64,000 bases of DNA from Zongyangia hominis (GTDB lineage Bacteria; Bacillota; Clostridia; Oscillospirales; Ruminococcaceae): contig NZ_JACRTC010000001.1 of the NCBI RefSeq assembly GCF_014385095.1, forward strand, positions 124,001 through 188,000, written 5' to 3'. Below are positions 42,847-52,217 of this stretch, in pieces. The notes below the pieces were generated by a model that worked only from the letters and a program-made list of their open reading frames with translations, was not told the origin of the DNA and made no database searches. The position numbers and the translations under genes are program-made. Every line of letters begins with the position of its first letter. Within the stretch, counting starts at the first letter, position 1.

Positions 42847-43023
42847 CTATTTATCGCCGCTGAGCAGGTTGTCGGCATAGCGCCGGAGGGCCTCCGGGTT
42901 GTGGATATTGTCGGCGCGCTGGCAGATGGTCTCCTGTACATAGGAAGGAAGAGAAGAGAAGAACTGGTTGATTTCGCCGTCCTGACGAATCATCTCATGC
43001 AAGTCGCGGTACTGATGGGGCAT
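42847..43023 (-). CDS. Small FFxSLPxYVQ protein
   Basis: A 58-residue protein: HQYRDLHEMIRQDGEINQFF, SSLPSYVQETICQRADNI, then HNPEALRRYADNLLSGDK. The core F-F-x-S-L-P-x-Y-V-Q followed by an N-x-E-x-L-x-x-x-A helix is shared with the next gene and with 39259-39429. The ATG at 43023 is preferred over the longer frame because AGAGGTG lies just upstream. Fifteen bases separate it from its neighbour. Cytoplasmic, unknown role. Confidence 0.75.
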   Translation of the reverse strand: MPHQYRDLHEMIRQDGEINQFFSSLPSYVQETICQRADNIHNPEALRRYADNLLSGDK

Positions 43024-43037
43024 GAAAATCACCTCTT

Positions 43038-43214
43038 TCAATCATGTCGCGCGGTATCATCCATTTCCTGCCAGAGCTCTTCGGCGCACTCCTGGAGTTC
43101 TCCCAGGGTGGTCAGCTCCACGCCGGAAGCGTCCAGCGCGCTTTGTACGTAGCCGGGCAGGGATAGATAGTATTCGCGCAAGTCGGGATTGTCCCGGTAA
43201 AAGTTTGCGGACAT
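43038..43214 (-). CDS. Small YYLSLPGYVQ protein, paralogue of its neighbour
   Basis: A 58-residue protein: SANFYRDNPDLREYY, LSLPGYVQSALDASGVELTT, LGELQECAEELWQEMDD and TARHD. It shares the aromatic-SLPxYVQ core and a Leu-x-x-x-Ala-Glu-x-Leu helix with the gene downstream. GAGGTGATT precedes the ATG, the same ribosome-site arrangement as the neighbour's GAGGTGATT. The two appear to be ancient tandem duplicates. Confidence 0.75.
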   Translation of the reverse strand: MSANFYRDNPDLREYYLSLPGYVQSALDASGVELTTLGELQECAEELWQEMDDTARHD

Positions 43215-43277
43215 CCAATCACCTCGCTTTTAGTTTTGCCCGGGAGAAGCGCTTCATTCATGCCGGCCGGTTTGAGC

Positions 43278-43314
43278 AAAAAAAGAAAGCCGCTATGCGC
43301 GGCTTTCTTTTTTA
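43278..43314 (-). terminator. Terminator of the second GH32 gene
   Basis: AAAGAAAGCCGC pairs with GCGGCTTTCTTT with a short loop and T/A runs on both sides; on the minus strand TTTTTTTGC follows. Confidence 0.88.
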
Positions 43315-43322
43315 AGACGTTC

Positions 43323-46300
43323 TTATTTCTTCTTTTTGCGGGAAGCCCAAACGGCGGTGCCGGCTGCTGCTGCCAGGATGGCAAGGGCTACCGGAAGCTG
43401 GGAAGCATCGCCCGCTTTAGGGTTATCCTTTCCGCCATTTGCGGAGGAAGAGGAACCGGGCCACTTCCAATCGCTGTTCGAGCCGCCGGGGATACTGGGT
43501 TTGACAGTACCGCCGCCGGATTTCTCAGCGCGGGTGACTTTGATGGTGTAGGTGTTGACACCGCCGTCCGCTCCGGTGAGGGAGAGGGTGATGGTGTTTT
43601 CGCCCACATTCAGGGGGATAGCTTCAGAGAACTGGCCGCTTGTCAACTGCATGTCGCCAATCTTGACAGTGATGCCTTCAGCGAAGGCGGCTTTCACCTT
43701 GATTGTGTTGACGGCATAGGCCACAGAGGCGGTGTAATTGTTGACGTCCGCTGCAAACGCCGGTTTTAAGGTGCCCTGCGAGAGCTCCAGGCCGTCCAGC
43801 ACCGGCGTGACGATGGGAGGCTCACCCTTTTCAGCGCGGGTGACTTTGATGGCATAGGTGTTGACGCCGCCGTCCGCTCCGGTGAGGGAGAGGGTAATGG
43901 TGTTTTCACCTACATTCAAAGCGATGGCATCGGAATCCTGACCGCTTGTCAGCGTCTTGTCGCCGATCTTAACGGTGGTGCCATCAGCGAAGGTGGCTTT
44001 GACTTTGACGCTTTCCACCCCGTTGTCCACAGACGCCGTATAGGCCGTGACATTGGAAGCGAAGGCGGGAGTCAGCGTGCCGTCGGAGAGGGCCAGACCT
44101 TCGAGAACCGGCGTCTGGATGGCAGGCTCCCGGGTGACCTTGATGGTGTAGATATTCTCGCTCACTCTGTCTTTGAGGTGGATGGTGATGGTATTTTCAC
44201 CTACGTTGAGCGGGACCGTCTTCGCTTCGCCGATGGCGACCGGATCACCGTTGACGGTGCCGCTGACGGTGGTGGCCCAAGCAAAGACAGAGGTCACGTC
44301 GATGCTCTCCACGTCGTTTGCAACCGTCATGGTGTATTCGTTGACGGTGGGATCAAAAGCGGGAGAGAGTTCGCCTTTGGAGAAGTCGACGCTGGTGAGC
44401 AGGGGAACCACAGGAACCGGTGTCGTCTCGCTCCAGGCGGAGTTCATTGCGTAGATGTTCATGGAATCCACCTTGACATTGCCGCCGGTGGTGAAGAATT
44501 CCATGCCGGTATTGGCCGAGTTGGGATAATAGAAGGTATTGACGGAAGTGATGCCGTCGTTGCCAAACGCGTCGATGATGGAGGTATCCACCAGGATGCG
44601 CAGTTTCAGCTTATCCCCATTGGGTGCGAGGGACAAGGATTTGACGCCGGTGGAGAGAACGCCGGAATTATTTTTGTCGACGATCAGCTTCTGGTTGGTC
44701 ACATCGTACTTGACGACGGTCTTCTGATCTCCCGCTGTGCGCAGGTTGAAGCCGAACTCGGTGGCGCCGCCCAGGGTAAACTCCGCTTCAATATCGTAGA
44801 GAGTACCGTTCACATCTTTTAAGATATTCTCACTATCCGGTGTGACGGAAATGTTTTCCACCGTGTAAAGGGGATCGGGGGAACGGAGGGATTTCATTTC
44901 CTCGATAGGATAGGTGGCAAGCTTGATCTGGCCGCCTACGTTGTAAAGCTTCGCTTCCAGCGGCATGGACTGGTTACCGTTCCAGTTTTTGTCGTAGGCT
45001 TTGAGCGCATCTGCGTTGGATTCAGGCATCCAGCTGATGAGGACGGTGCGGCCGTCCGGCGTGTTGGAGAAGCTCTGGGTGGCGTACATGTCGCCGCCGG
45101 AGCCGCCGCCGAATCCTCCTTCGTAGAAGGACAGCCGGTTGGTGTCCGCCTTAAAGACGTACTTGCCGCCTTCCTTGACCAGGTCGCCGATGACGTAGAA
45201 GACGCCACAGCCGCTGTAAACCCATTTGACTTGGTCTGTGCCTTCTACCTTCAGCGGATAGAGATCCGGGCATTCGGACCAGATGCCGCTGCCGTCATTG
45301 TAGTCAATGTCGCTGTTGTGGGTCCATGTTTTTAAGTCGGGGGAGGTGAAGATGCGGGCCCGTCCACCGGCCACGACCATCAGCCACTCCTGGGTGTCTT
45401 CCATCCACATGACCTTCGGGTCGCGGAAGTCGCCGCCGTATTTGTTGCCCTCGTTGGGGATGACGGAGTTGCCTTCATATTTAGTCCAGGTCAGGCCGTT
45501 GTCCTTGGAGTAGGCCAGAGCCTGGCGTTGGCCGCCGCCCTCGCCCGGGTGAGGACCATTGGCAAAATAGGTGAAGACCGCAACCATCCGGGACTCAGGC
45601 GGAGTGGAATCATCGAAGAAACCGGATGTATTATTCCGGTCAATGACGCCGGAGCCGGAAGCCATGATACCGATATCATCGGGATACAGGGCGATGGGAA
45701 GCTCGGTCCAGTGGACCATGTCCTTGGAAACGGCATGACCCCAGTGGGACTGGCCGTCGTGATAGAGGACCGCGGGATTATACTGGTAATACAGGTGGTA
45801 TTCCCCGGTTTCGGCATTGTAGACCATGCCGTTGGGGTCGTTGCACCAGTACTGCATCTGGGAGAAGTGGAACTGGGGACGGAAGGTCTCATTGTAGGCG
45901 TCTCCCAGGTTATAGGGCTTGTTGACGGCAATCTTGACCGCTCTGGAGAGCACGCCGTCGGCGCTAGTGAGCACCAGATTGATGATGTTTTTGCCGGTGC
46001 CCAGCGGGATGACGTCGGATTCCACACCGCTTGTGAGCTTTTTGCCATTGAGGGTAGCGGTGATGCCGTCGAAGGACGCTTTGACCTTGACCGAAGCGGT
46101 GTCCACCGGCACGTCGGAGGTGTAATCGTAGCAGCTCGGATCAAAGGACTCGTTGAGGTTTGCACCGATGAGTTCTAAGCCCTGGAGCTGCGGGAACACG
46201 ATGCCCTTGAGGGAGAGGTTCGTAAACTTCGCGCCGGTGTTAAAGGTCATAAAGCCTACATGGCCGCCGGTGTAACCGCTCAGCGTCGTGTTGACTAAGG

Positions 46301-49004
46301 GATTGTCCATATCGTTGACATAGACTTTTAACACGTTATTGAGGTCGATGGTGACCTTGAAGTTCATGGGCTTATCGGAGGTGCCGGCGGGCAGGTTGAC
46401 CTGCTCGTTGAGGCCATCTTTTTTGTCCCAGTTTTTCTCACAGAACACCCGCATGGTGTTGCCGCGGCTGGGCTGGATGTGGATGGCGCTCCAATCGTTG
46501 CCGGAGGCCTGGGTGTCGCCCACGCCGAACATGAGACCAGCGGCGGTGTCACCGTCGAGAATCTCCATGGTGGCTTTGTACTCCATGGCGGTGGTGTAAC
46601 CGTCAAAGACGGCGAAATTGTTGTAGGAGCCGCCCTTTTCCATGACATAGCCGTCGGCGGCATTGCCGGTGACGTGCTCACCGTGGAGCTCGCCCAGCTC
46701 CAGGTCGGTCAGCTCGTAGGTGGAAAGGGGATCCTCCGGCTCACCGGAATAAATCTTCACATCGGTAAACTTGGCGGAAGTATTGTTGGTCATAAAGCCC
46801 AGATAACCGCCGGCATAGGCCTCAAATTTCTTGTTGATGACCGGGATATACATATTGCCGATGTACACTTTGACCATTTTATCCTGACCAACGGTGATCT
46901 TGATGGGGATGATCTTCTGGTTCATCACCGAGTCAGGGAGGGAGACTTTGTAGTCAAACTTATCCCGTCCCGCCGGCGGATTAAAGTATTCATATTCATA
47001 GAATACACGGGCGGTTTTCTCATTGTTGTTGATGTGCAGAGCGCAAAATTTTCTTCCCAGGTTGTTTTTATCCCCGATGCCGAACATGAGACCGGCAGCG
47101 GAGCTGTTACTGGTAAATTCCATATTCGCTTCAAAGGAGAAGGGGCCGACCAGGTTATCGAGAATGGCGAAGTTATTGCCAAGCCCGGCGCCCTCCAAAA
47201 GATAGCCGTCAGCAGCATTGCCGGAGGCCTTGGAGCCTTCGGGAACAATCAGATTGCCCGGCTCTACATACTGGCTTTCGGGAAGCTGATAGGTGAGATT
47301 GACGTTATCAAAGGTCACGTCGGAATTCCAGGTCAGCAGTCCCATATAGCCTCCGGCAAAGCCTTCCACCTTCTGGGAAGTGACCACTTCGTTGTTGGTG
47401 GTGCAGGTGAGGGTGCCGTCGGCGGCCAGCTCCACTTTGAGATGGAATTGGTTGGAGGCCTGCTCGGTCTCGGTTAGCGCCCGGGATTCCTCCTTGCCCA
47501 CGCCGTTGACACGGAAGAATCGGGTATTTTTATCGGTTTTGTTGACGTTGAGACAGTACCAGCGGTCGGAGGGACTGCTGGGATTGGCGATGCCGAAGAC
47601 CAGACCGCCGGCCGGACCAACGTTGATGGTCATGTCCGCCTCATAGGTAAAGGAGGAACCGGAGGGTAGATAGATGTCCGAAAGAGCAAAGGCATCGCCG
47701 ATGGTCTCATTGGCGCCGCGGTAGCCGGGGGAAGCTTTTTCCCAGGTGCCTACGACTCCATGCCAACCGGTTGCATTGGTATGGAATACCTTTTCCTCTG
47801 CGGAAGTGCTCAGAAGCGCGCTGTGGAAATCCACCTTGCTTTTATAGGTGAGTAGTCCAAAGTAGCCGCCGTTAAAGCTGATGGGCTCATTTTCCATCAC
47901 AGCGACATCGTTTAAGTAAGAGCTGAAGTGGCCCTCGCCGTCGTAGACTACCTTGATGGTATAGTCATCTGTAGCGAGCTCGTCGGTGGTCAGATCGCGG
48001 CCTTTTTCAGACTGCAGACCGTTCTTGACATGGAAGATACGGGAATCTTTCTTACCGCCGCGGTTACCGCTTTTGTCCACATTGGCGCAGTACCAGTCGG
48101 CGCTGGGATTATTCGGATCCGCGACGCCGAAGACAATACCGCCTGCGGTACCCTCGACGATGGAAAAGCTGGCTTCATAGGTGAAAGCCTGCTCTGCGGA
48201 CACATAGGCGCCGCTCATGGCGAATCCATCGCCGACATCCATATTATTCCCTTGGAAACCGGAATCGACCAGGCTCCAGGAGCCGTTTTTGCCGGTCATG
48301 CCGGGCAGATTGGTGGTAAAGCCCTGGGTCACGCCGTTGACGGTGAGCATGGCGTTGTGGAAGGTCACATCGCTTTGGAAGGTGAGCAGCCCGAAGCTGC
48401 CGCCGTCAAACGTGACGTCTTCATTGTCGACTACCACATTGCCGTTGAGGTAGGAGCTGATGTGCCCCGCACCGTCATAGACGACTTTGAGGGTGAAGTC
48501 GTTGGCTTTCAGTTCTTCCGCGGTCAGATTGCGTCCCTTATCAAAGGCGAGAGGCTGACCTTGGAGAACGTGGAAGATGCGGGAGTCACCCTGCCCATTG
48601 GAACGGGACTTGTCGATGTTGGCGCAAAACCAATCGGCACTGGGGTTTCCAGTGTCCGCGACACCGAAGACGATGCCGCCCGCTTTGCCCTCGTTGACGG
48701 TGAAGCTCGCTTCGTATGTAAAGGCGTCTCCAGCTTCGACCTTTACATCGGAGAGATAGAACCCGTCGTTCATCGAGCCATTGCTGCCGCGTACGCCGTC
48801 GGACCCAATGGCCCAATTGCCGCTAAAACCATTCCATCCGGTGAGATTGGTGATAAACTGCGTTCCTCGAAATTGCTCCGGCCCGTCGGCGGCAAAGGCC
48901 GTGACGCCCGGTATCAGAGAGGTCAGGCAAATAGCAATCGCTAAGGTCAGCGACAGCAATTTTCTGCGCAATTTTTTCCCTGACTTTGTTGGGGTTGATT
49001 GCAT
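43323..49004 (-). CDS. Giant cell-wall-anchored GH32 fructan hydrolase (1893 aa)
   Basis: Signal peptide 1 to about 39. Five LamG/DUF1080-like domains lie between about 43 and 945 and a cadherin-like domain follows (about 945-1030). The GH32 unit is about 1040-1530, with YWCNDPNG, FRDPKVMW and WSECPDLYPL carrying the three catalytic acids. Three cadherin-like domains follow at about 1533-1622, 1630-1715 and 1733-1818; the last two are nearly identical at DNA level. A linker with KPSIPGGS and SDWKWP precedes NPKAGD, a hydrophobic helix and RKKKK, a sortase-type signal. The same linker occurs in the other GH32 enzyme of this window. It should attack fructans outside the cell; end-product specificity is unknown. 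ATG 49004 follows GGAGTGG. The promoter is 140 bases upstream. Confidence 0.93.
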   Translation of the reverse strand: MQSTPTKSGKKLRRKLLSLTLAIAICLTSLIPGVTAFAADGPEQFRGTQFITNLTGWNGFSGNWAIGSDGVRGSNGSMNDGFYLSDVKVEAGDAFTYEASFTVNEGKAGGIVFGVADTGNPSADWFCANIDKSRSNGQGDSRIFHVLQGQPLAFDKGRNLTAEELKANDFTLKVVYDGAGHISSYLNGNVVVDNEDVTFDGGSFGLLTFQSDVTFHNAMLTVNGVTQGFTTNLPGMTGKNGSWSLVDSGFQGNNMDVGDGFAMSGAYVSAEQAFTYEASFSIVEGTAGGIVFGVADPNNPSADWYCANVDKSGNRGGKKDSRIFHVKNGLQSEKGRDLTTDELATDDYTIKVVYDGEGHFSSYLNDVAVMENEPISFNGGYFGLLTYKSKVDFHSALLSTSAEEKVFHTNATGWHGVVGTWEKASPGYRGANETIGDAFALSDIYLPSGSSFTYEADMTINVGPAGGLVFGIANPSSPSDRWYCLNVNKTDKNTRFFRVNGVGKEESRALTETEQASNQFHLKVELAADGTLTCTTNNEVVTSQKVEGFAGGYMGLLTWNSDVTFDNVNLTYQLPESQYVEPGNLIVPEGSKASGNAADGYLLEGAGLGNNFAILDNLVGPFSFEANMEFTSNSSAAGLMFGIGDKNNLGRKFCALHINNNEKTARVFYEYEYFNPPAGRDKFDYKVSLPDSVMNQKIIPIKITVGQDKMVKVYIGNMYIPVINKKFEAYAGGYLGFMTNNTSAKFTDVKIYSGEPEDPLSTYELTDLELGELHGEHVTGNAADGYVMEKGGSYNNFAVFDGYTTAMEYKATMEILDGDTAAGLMFGVGDTQASGNDWSAIHIQPSRGNTMRVFCEKNWDKKDGLNEQVNLPAGTSDKPMNFKVTIDLNNVLKVYVNDMDNPLVNTTLSGYTGGHVGFMTFNTGAKFTNLSLKGIVFPQLQGLELIGANLNESFDPSCYDYTSDVPVDTASVKVKASFDGITATLNGKKLTSGVESDVIPLGTGKNIINLVLTSADGVLSRAVKIAVNKPYNLGDAYNETFRPQFHFSQMQYWCNDPNGMVYNAETGEYHLYYQYNPAVLYHDGQSHWGHAVSKDMVHWTELPIALYPDDIGIMASGSGVIDRNNTSGFFDDSTPPESRMVAVFTYFANGPHPGEGGGQRQALAYSKDNGLTWTKYEGNSVIPNEGNKYGGDFRDPKVMWMEDTQEWLMVVAGGRARIFTSPDLKTWTHNSDIDYNDGSGIWSECPDLYPLKVEGTDQVKWVYSGCGVFYVIGDLVKEGGKYVFKADTNRLSFYEGGFGGGSGGDMYATQSFSNTPDGRTVLISWMPESNADALKAYDKNWNGNQSMPLEAKLYNVGGQIKLATYPIEEMKSLRSPDPLYTVENISVTPDSENILKDVNGTLYDIEAEFTLGGATEFGFNLRTAGDQKTVVKYDVTNQKLIVDKNNSGVLSTGVKSLSLAPNGDKLKLRILVDTSIIDAFGNDGITSVNTFYYPNSANTGMEFFTTGGNVKVDSMNIYAMNSAWSETTPVPVVPLLTSVDFSKGELSPAFDPTVNEYTMTVANDVESIDVTSVFAWATTVSGTVNGDPVAIGEAKTVPLNVGENTITIHLKDRVSENIYTIKVTREPAIQTPVLEGLALSDGTLTPAFASNVTAYTASVDNGVESVKVKATFADGTTVKIGDKTLTSGQDSDAIALNVGENTITLSLTGADGGVNTYAIKVTRAEKGEPPIVTPVLDGLELSQGTLKPAFAADVNNYTASVAYAVNTIKVKAAFAEGITVKIGDMQLTSGQFSEAIPLNVGENTITLSLTGADGGVNTYTIKVTRAEKSGGGTVKPSIPGGSNSDWKWPGSSSSANGGKDNPKAGDASQLPVALAILAAAAGTAVWASRKKKK
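43531..44145. repeat. Tandem duplication of a cadherin-like domain, about 310 bp per unit
   Basis: Two in-frame units, about 43531-43830 and 43841-44140, share long identical blocks such as GCGCGGGTGACTTTGATGG and CCGCCGTCCGCTCCGGTGAG. They encode the last two cadherin-like domains of the second GH32 enzyme. Such duplications can change domain number by recombination. Confidence 0.85.
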
Positions 49005-49146
49005 TTCATTTCCACTCCTTCTTCTTATAATCCAACAGAATGGTCCCTTCCCCTTTCCGTCCGGGTGGAAGAAAAGGGATAGGCAAAGAGAATGCTAGCG
49101 TTTCCTTGCTGTTTTTTGCCAAATCAAGGGACCAACGGTTGATGTC

Positions 49147-49175
49147 ATTATAACATTTCTTCTTTTTGTCTTCAA
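49147..49175 (-). promoter_or_regulatory. Promoter of the second GH32 gene
   Basis: On the minus strand TTGAAG, 17 bases, TATAAT. The transcript would carry a leader of about 135 bases. Confidence 0.75.
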
Positions 49176-49374
49176 TTAGATCGCAACATGTTTAATTTTT
49201 TTGTTGATATTGTCCTGATCTATGGGGAGCATTTAGGAATATTTCTGAAAGAGCGGAGTACAACTTATGAAAAATCATAGTAATTTGCATTGATTGCGTT
49301 ATATCGTATATACAACTTGCGATGCATTGCGAAATTGGGGGCTGTCTGTGGAACAAATTTTGATGGCCTTCAAC

Positions 49375-49411
49375 AAAAAAATCGCCCGGGCCCCGAAGGG
49401 CCTGGACGATT
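49375..49411 (-). terminator. Terminator of the CmpB-like gene
   Basis: On the minus strand AAATCGTCCAGGCCC pairs with GGGCCCGGGCGATTT (some mismatches) around TTCG, followed by TTTTG. Confidence 0.8.
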
Positions 49412-49434
49412 TGGAGGGACGGCGAAAAGCCGCT

Positions 49435-49860
49435 TTATTGCCGGGAAGCGGGGAGCAGGAAATGCCTGCGCCGGGGGATAAAGATGCTGCGATTGAGAAA
49501 GGTGGTGACGCCGTAGATGGGGATGGATAACAAGAACCACAGGATGGTGTAGAGCGGGCAAATTTGGCCGAACAGGTTGAGGGGGCGGGAGGAGTAGTCC
49601 CACACATTCCAGTGCAGCTGCAAATTGACGATACATCCGACCACAAATTCGGCAGTGGTAATCACAGCCGAGCCGATGGCACATTTTTTAAAGAGGGAGA
49701 GGCGTTCAAACTTTGTATAAAGATGATAGAGGATACAAAAACAGGTGCCGCCGGTGACGCCCATGGTCCAGTGGGTAAATCCGCGCCATAGAATTTCGAT
49801 GCAGGAATAGGTGCAGGAGCCAATGAGAAAAACTGCCGGCAGCCTTTTCGCGAGCTTCAT
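49435..49860 (-). CDS. CmpB-like putative ABC-transporter type IV membrane protein
   Basis: A 141-residue protein with about four helices. The pattern FLIGSCTYSCIEILWRGFTH, WTMGVTGGTCF, then EFVVGCIVNLQL and WNVWDYSSRPLNLFGQIC is characteristic of the CmpB-like family (PF06541), whose molecular role is undefined. The strongest fingerprint is W-D-Y-S-x-x-P-x-N-x-x-G-Q-I-C. ATG 49860 follows AAGGAGG. Single gene with its own terminator. The family name is from memory. Confidence 0.78.
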   Translation of the reverse strand: MKLAKRLPAVFLIGSCTYSCIEILWRGFTHWTMGVTGGTCFCILYHLYTKFERLSLFKKCAIGSAVITTAEFVVGCIVNLQLHWNVWDYSSRPLNLFGQICPLYTILWFLLSIPIYGVTTFLNRSIFIPRRRHFLLPASRQ

Positions 49861-50015
49861 GGGTGTTTTCCTCCTTCCAAAAGTACTTGCAGCAATACTG
49901 TTTGCGGGAGGAAAGAAAATAAACCATGCAAATGGTGGAAACGAAAAGCGCGCCTGATAATGAGGAGAGAGTGGGGAAAACTGAAAACACAAACCAATAG
50001 GAAAGGAAGAACACT

Positions 50016-50264
50016 ATGAAAAATATCGTCGAGCACAATCCGTTTGGACATCCGGCCAACAGCGACCACGCTTCCCCCGACCTGCCGGTGGGATTCGGCA
50101 TGGCGCTAGCTCAGGACACGGCGGCCATGGACCGCTTTGCCCATCTACCGGAACAGGAAAAGGAAAATATCATCCGGGACATCCAGTCCTCCCGCACCGG
50201 CCCGGAAGCCAAGGCAAAAATCCACGACGCGGTGGCGAGACTCAGCGAGAGCGCCCAGATGTAG
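50016..50264 (+). CDS. Small conserved clostridial protein, unknown
   Basis: An 82-residue soluble protein: NIVEHNPFGHPANSDHASPD, then LPVGFGMALAQDTAAMDRFA, HLPEQEKENIIRDI and a helical C terminus. The GFGMALAQD..AM..FA.L...EK..II pattern recalls small proteins seen in other Clostridia, sometimes near the SLPxYVQ type, but no function is known. ATG 50016 has AAGGAAG nine bases upstream. It stands alone, ahead of yqeG. Confidence 0.65.
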   Translation: MKNIVEHNPFGHPANSDHASPDLPVGFGMALAQDTAAMDRFAHLPEQEKENIIRDIQSSRTGPEAKAKIHDAVARLSESAQM

Positions 50265-50365
50265 CCACGAAACAGCCGCCGCGCCGGATGGGGGAGAGCT
50301 TTACACCGGGGAAAAATCGTATTATACTGTGTTTTATAAATACGTCAGTGAAACGGAGTAGGATT

Positions 50366-50884
50366 ATGGCCCTCATCAGACCCACCATCATGCTCGATAA
50401 CATTACCCAAATCGACGGCCCCTTTCTGCGCCGCCACCAGATCGGCGCGCTGATGCTTGACGTGGACAACACCCTGAGCCTCCACGGCAATCCGGAGCCC
50501 TACGAGGGCATCGCCGCCTGGGTCAAACGGATGCGGGACATAGGGGTGGAGATGATCATCGTTTCCAACAACAGCCGGGAGCGGGTCCAGCCCTTTGCCG
50601 ACAAGCTGGGGATCCCCTGTGTGGGCGGCGGCTACAAGCCGTTGTCCAAGGGAATGCGGGAGGCCCAGGCCATGCTCAAAACCCCCAAAAGGCACTGCGC
50701 CATCGTGGGGGACCAGCTTTTCACCGACATCATGGGCGGCAACCTCTACGGCATCACCAGCATCCTTGTCACCCCTTATCAGTTGGAGGACAAGACGGGC
50801 TTTAAGATCAAGCGGGGACTGGAGCGGGGATTTCTCCGCCGCTACCGGCGTGCCCAGAACAAAAACGGAGGAGGCGGACGATGA
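50366..50884 (+). CDS. YqeG family HAD IIIA-type phosphatase
   Basis: A 172-residue HAD phosphatase. Motif I is LMLDVDNTLS, motif II IIVSNNS, the lysine motif KPLSKGM, and motif III IVGDQLFTDIMGGN. This is the YqeG layout. It may dephosphorylate small phosphoesters; family function is not firmly known. The ATG at 50366 follows GGAGTAGG; the upstream frame extension is not coding. The stop overlaps the endonuclease IV gene by ATGA, so the two are co-translated and head a housekeeping operon. Confidence 0.92.
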   Translation: MALIRPTIMLDNITQIDGPFLRRHQIGALMLDVDNTLSLHGNPEPYEGIAAWVKRMRDIGVEMIIVSNNSRERVQPFADKLGIPCVGGGYKPLSKGMREAQAMLKTPKRHCAIVGDQLFTDIMGGNLYGITSILVTPYQLEDKTGFKIKRGLERGFLRRYRRAQNKNGGGGR

Positions 50885-51750
50885 CCGCGTTATTCGGTCC
50901 GGCGGGCAACAGCGAGAGCTTTACGGCCATGGGCTACAAATCCTTTGCCGAGGTGCCGGCATATATTGAAAGAATGGGGCTGGACGCCTACGAGTACCAG
51001 TGCGGCCACGGCGTGCGGATTTCCGACGCGTCGGCGGCTCAGCTGGGGGAGCGGGCCCGGGAGAAAAACGTGACCCTCTCCCTCCACGCCCCCTATTATA
51101 TTTCCCTTTCCAGCCTGGAGGAGGAAAAGCGGGACAATTCTATCCGCTATATACTCCAAAGCGCCAAAGCGGCCAAGGCCATGGGGGCCGGGCGGATTGT
51201 GGTCCATTCCGGCTCCTGCGGCAAGATGAGCCGGGAGGAGGCCCTCGCTCTTGCTATGGACACCATGGGCCGGGCGGTGGCCGCCCTGGATGAGGCGGGG
51301 TACGGGGACATCCATATCTGTCCCGAGACCATGGGAAAGGTTAATCAACTGGGCACCCTCGATGAGGTGCTCGCCCTGTGCGGCCTCGACGAGCGGCTCA
51401 TCCCCTGCATCGACTTTGGCCATCTCAATGCCCGCACTTTCGGCGGGCTGAAGACCTTTGGCGATTACGAGGCCATTTTCGACGCCATGGAAGACAAACT
51501 GGGGGAAGAGCGGATGCGCCGGTTCCATGCCCATTTCTCCAAGATAGAGTATACCGAGAAGGGCGGGGAAAAGGCCCATCTGACCTTCGAGGACAAAATT
51601 TTCGGCCCCGACTTTACGCCGGTGGCGGAGCTCTTGGTGCGAAAAAATTGCGCCCCCACCATCATCTGCGAGTCCGCAGGGACCCAGGCCGAGGACGCCG
51701 GGACTATGAAGCGCATCTATGAGGCGGCCCTCATGACAAAAGAAAACTGA
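50881..51750 (+). CDS. Endonuclease IV-like TIM-barrel protein (AP endonuclease family 2)
   Basis: A 289-residue TIM barrel related to Nfo. Metal-binding features are [26 protein letters not shown] (Glu), [21 protein letters not shown] and ICESAGT. These match the zinc ligands of AP endonuclease family 2 in order, which cut abasic sites in DNA. The paralogous variants in Clostridia sit with yqeG and aroQ, as here. It starts inside the yqeG stop codon. The alternative is a sugar-phosphate isomerase of the same fold, less likely with this motif set. Confidence 0.87.
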   Translation: MTALFGPAGNSESFTAMGYKSFAEVPAYIERMGLDAYEYQCGHGVRISDASAAQLGERAREKNVTLSLHAPYYISLSSLEEEKRDNSIRYILQSAKAAKAMGAGRIVVHSGSCGKMSREEALALAMDTMGRAVAALDEAGYGDIHICPETMGKVNQLGTLDEVLALCGLDERLIPCIDFGHLNARTFGGLKTFGDYEAIFDAMEDKLGEERMRRFHAHFSKIEYTEKGGEKAHLTFEDKIFGPDFTPVAELLVRKNCAPTIICESAGTQAEDAGTMKRIYEAALMTKEN

Positions 51751-51770
51751 CAGGAATGGAGAGAACATCA

Positions 51771-52205
51771 GTGAAAAAGATATTGGCCATCCACGGGCCC
51801 AATTTGGATTTGCTGGGCAAGCGGGAGCCCCAGATTTACGGCTATGAGACGCTTGCGGACATCAATGAACGCATCTGCGGGGAAGCAAAGAAATTGGGCA
51901 TGGCGTGCGATACCTTCCAGTCCAACTACGAAGGGGCGCTGGTGGAGAAAATCCACGAGGCGCTCACAGACTACGACGGCATCCTGCTCAACGCCGGGGC
52001 CTACACCCATTACAGCTATGCCATCCGGGACGCCATCGCGGCCGTGAAGAAGCCCTGTGTGGAGGTGCACCTTTCCAACATCCACGCCAGGGAGGAGTTC
52101 CGGCATACCTCGGTGATCGCGCCGGTCTGCGCCGGCCAGATCGCGGGCTTTGGTTCTTACAGCTACATCTTAGCCGTTCACGCGCTGAGCGAGCTTTGTA
52201 AATAA
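51771..52205 (+). CDS. aroQ: 3-dehydroquinate dehydratase, type II
   Basis: A 144-residue enzyme of the shikimate pathway. Signatures: [66 protein letters not shown] and [15 protein letters not shown], with the catalytic Tyr and His of the family (the Tyr in QIYG, the His in VEVHLS). GTG 51771 has GGAGAG seven bases upstream; ATG 51756 is possible but overlaps that site. It is followed 12 bases later by the M24 peptidase gene, as in many Clostridia. Confidence 0.95.
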   Translation: MKKILAIHGPNLDLLGKREPQIYGYETLADINERICGEAKKLGMACDTFQSNYEGALVEKIHEALTDYDGILLNAGAYTHYSYAIRDAIAAVKKPCVEVHLSNIHAREEFRHTSVIAPVCAGQIAGFGSYSYILAVHALSELCK

Positions 52206-52217
52206 AGGAAGCGTATC

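Larger units (their letters stand above)
49005..49434. other. Intergenic region ahead of the second GH32 gene
   Basis: It contains the GH32 promoter (49147-49175), a 140-base leader whose ends, TGGTCCCTT and AAGGGACCA, could pair, and the terminator of the CmpB-like gene (49375-49411). No supported gene. Confidence 0.6.
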
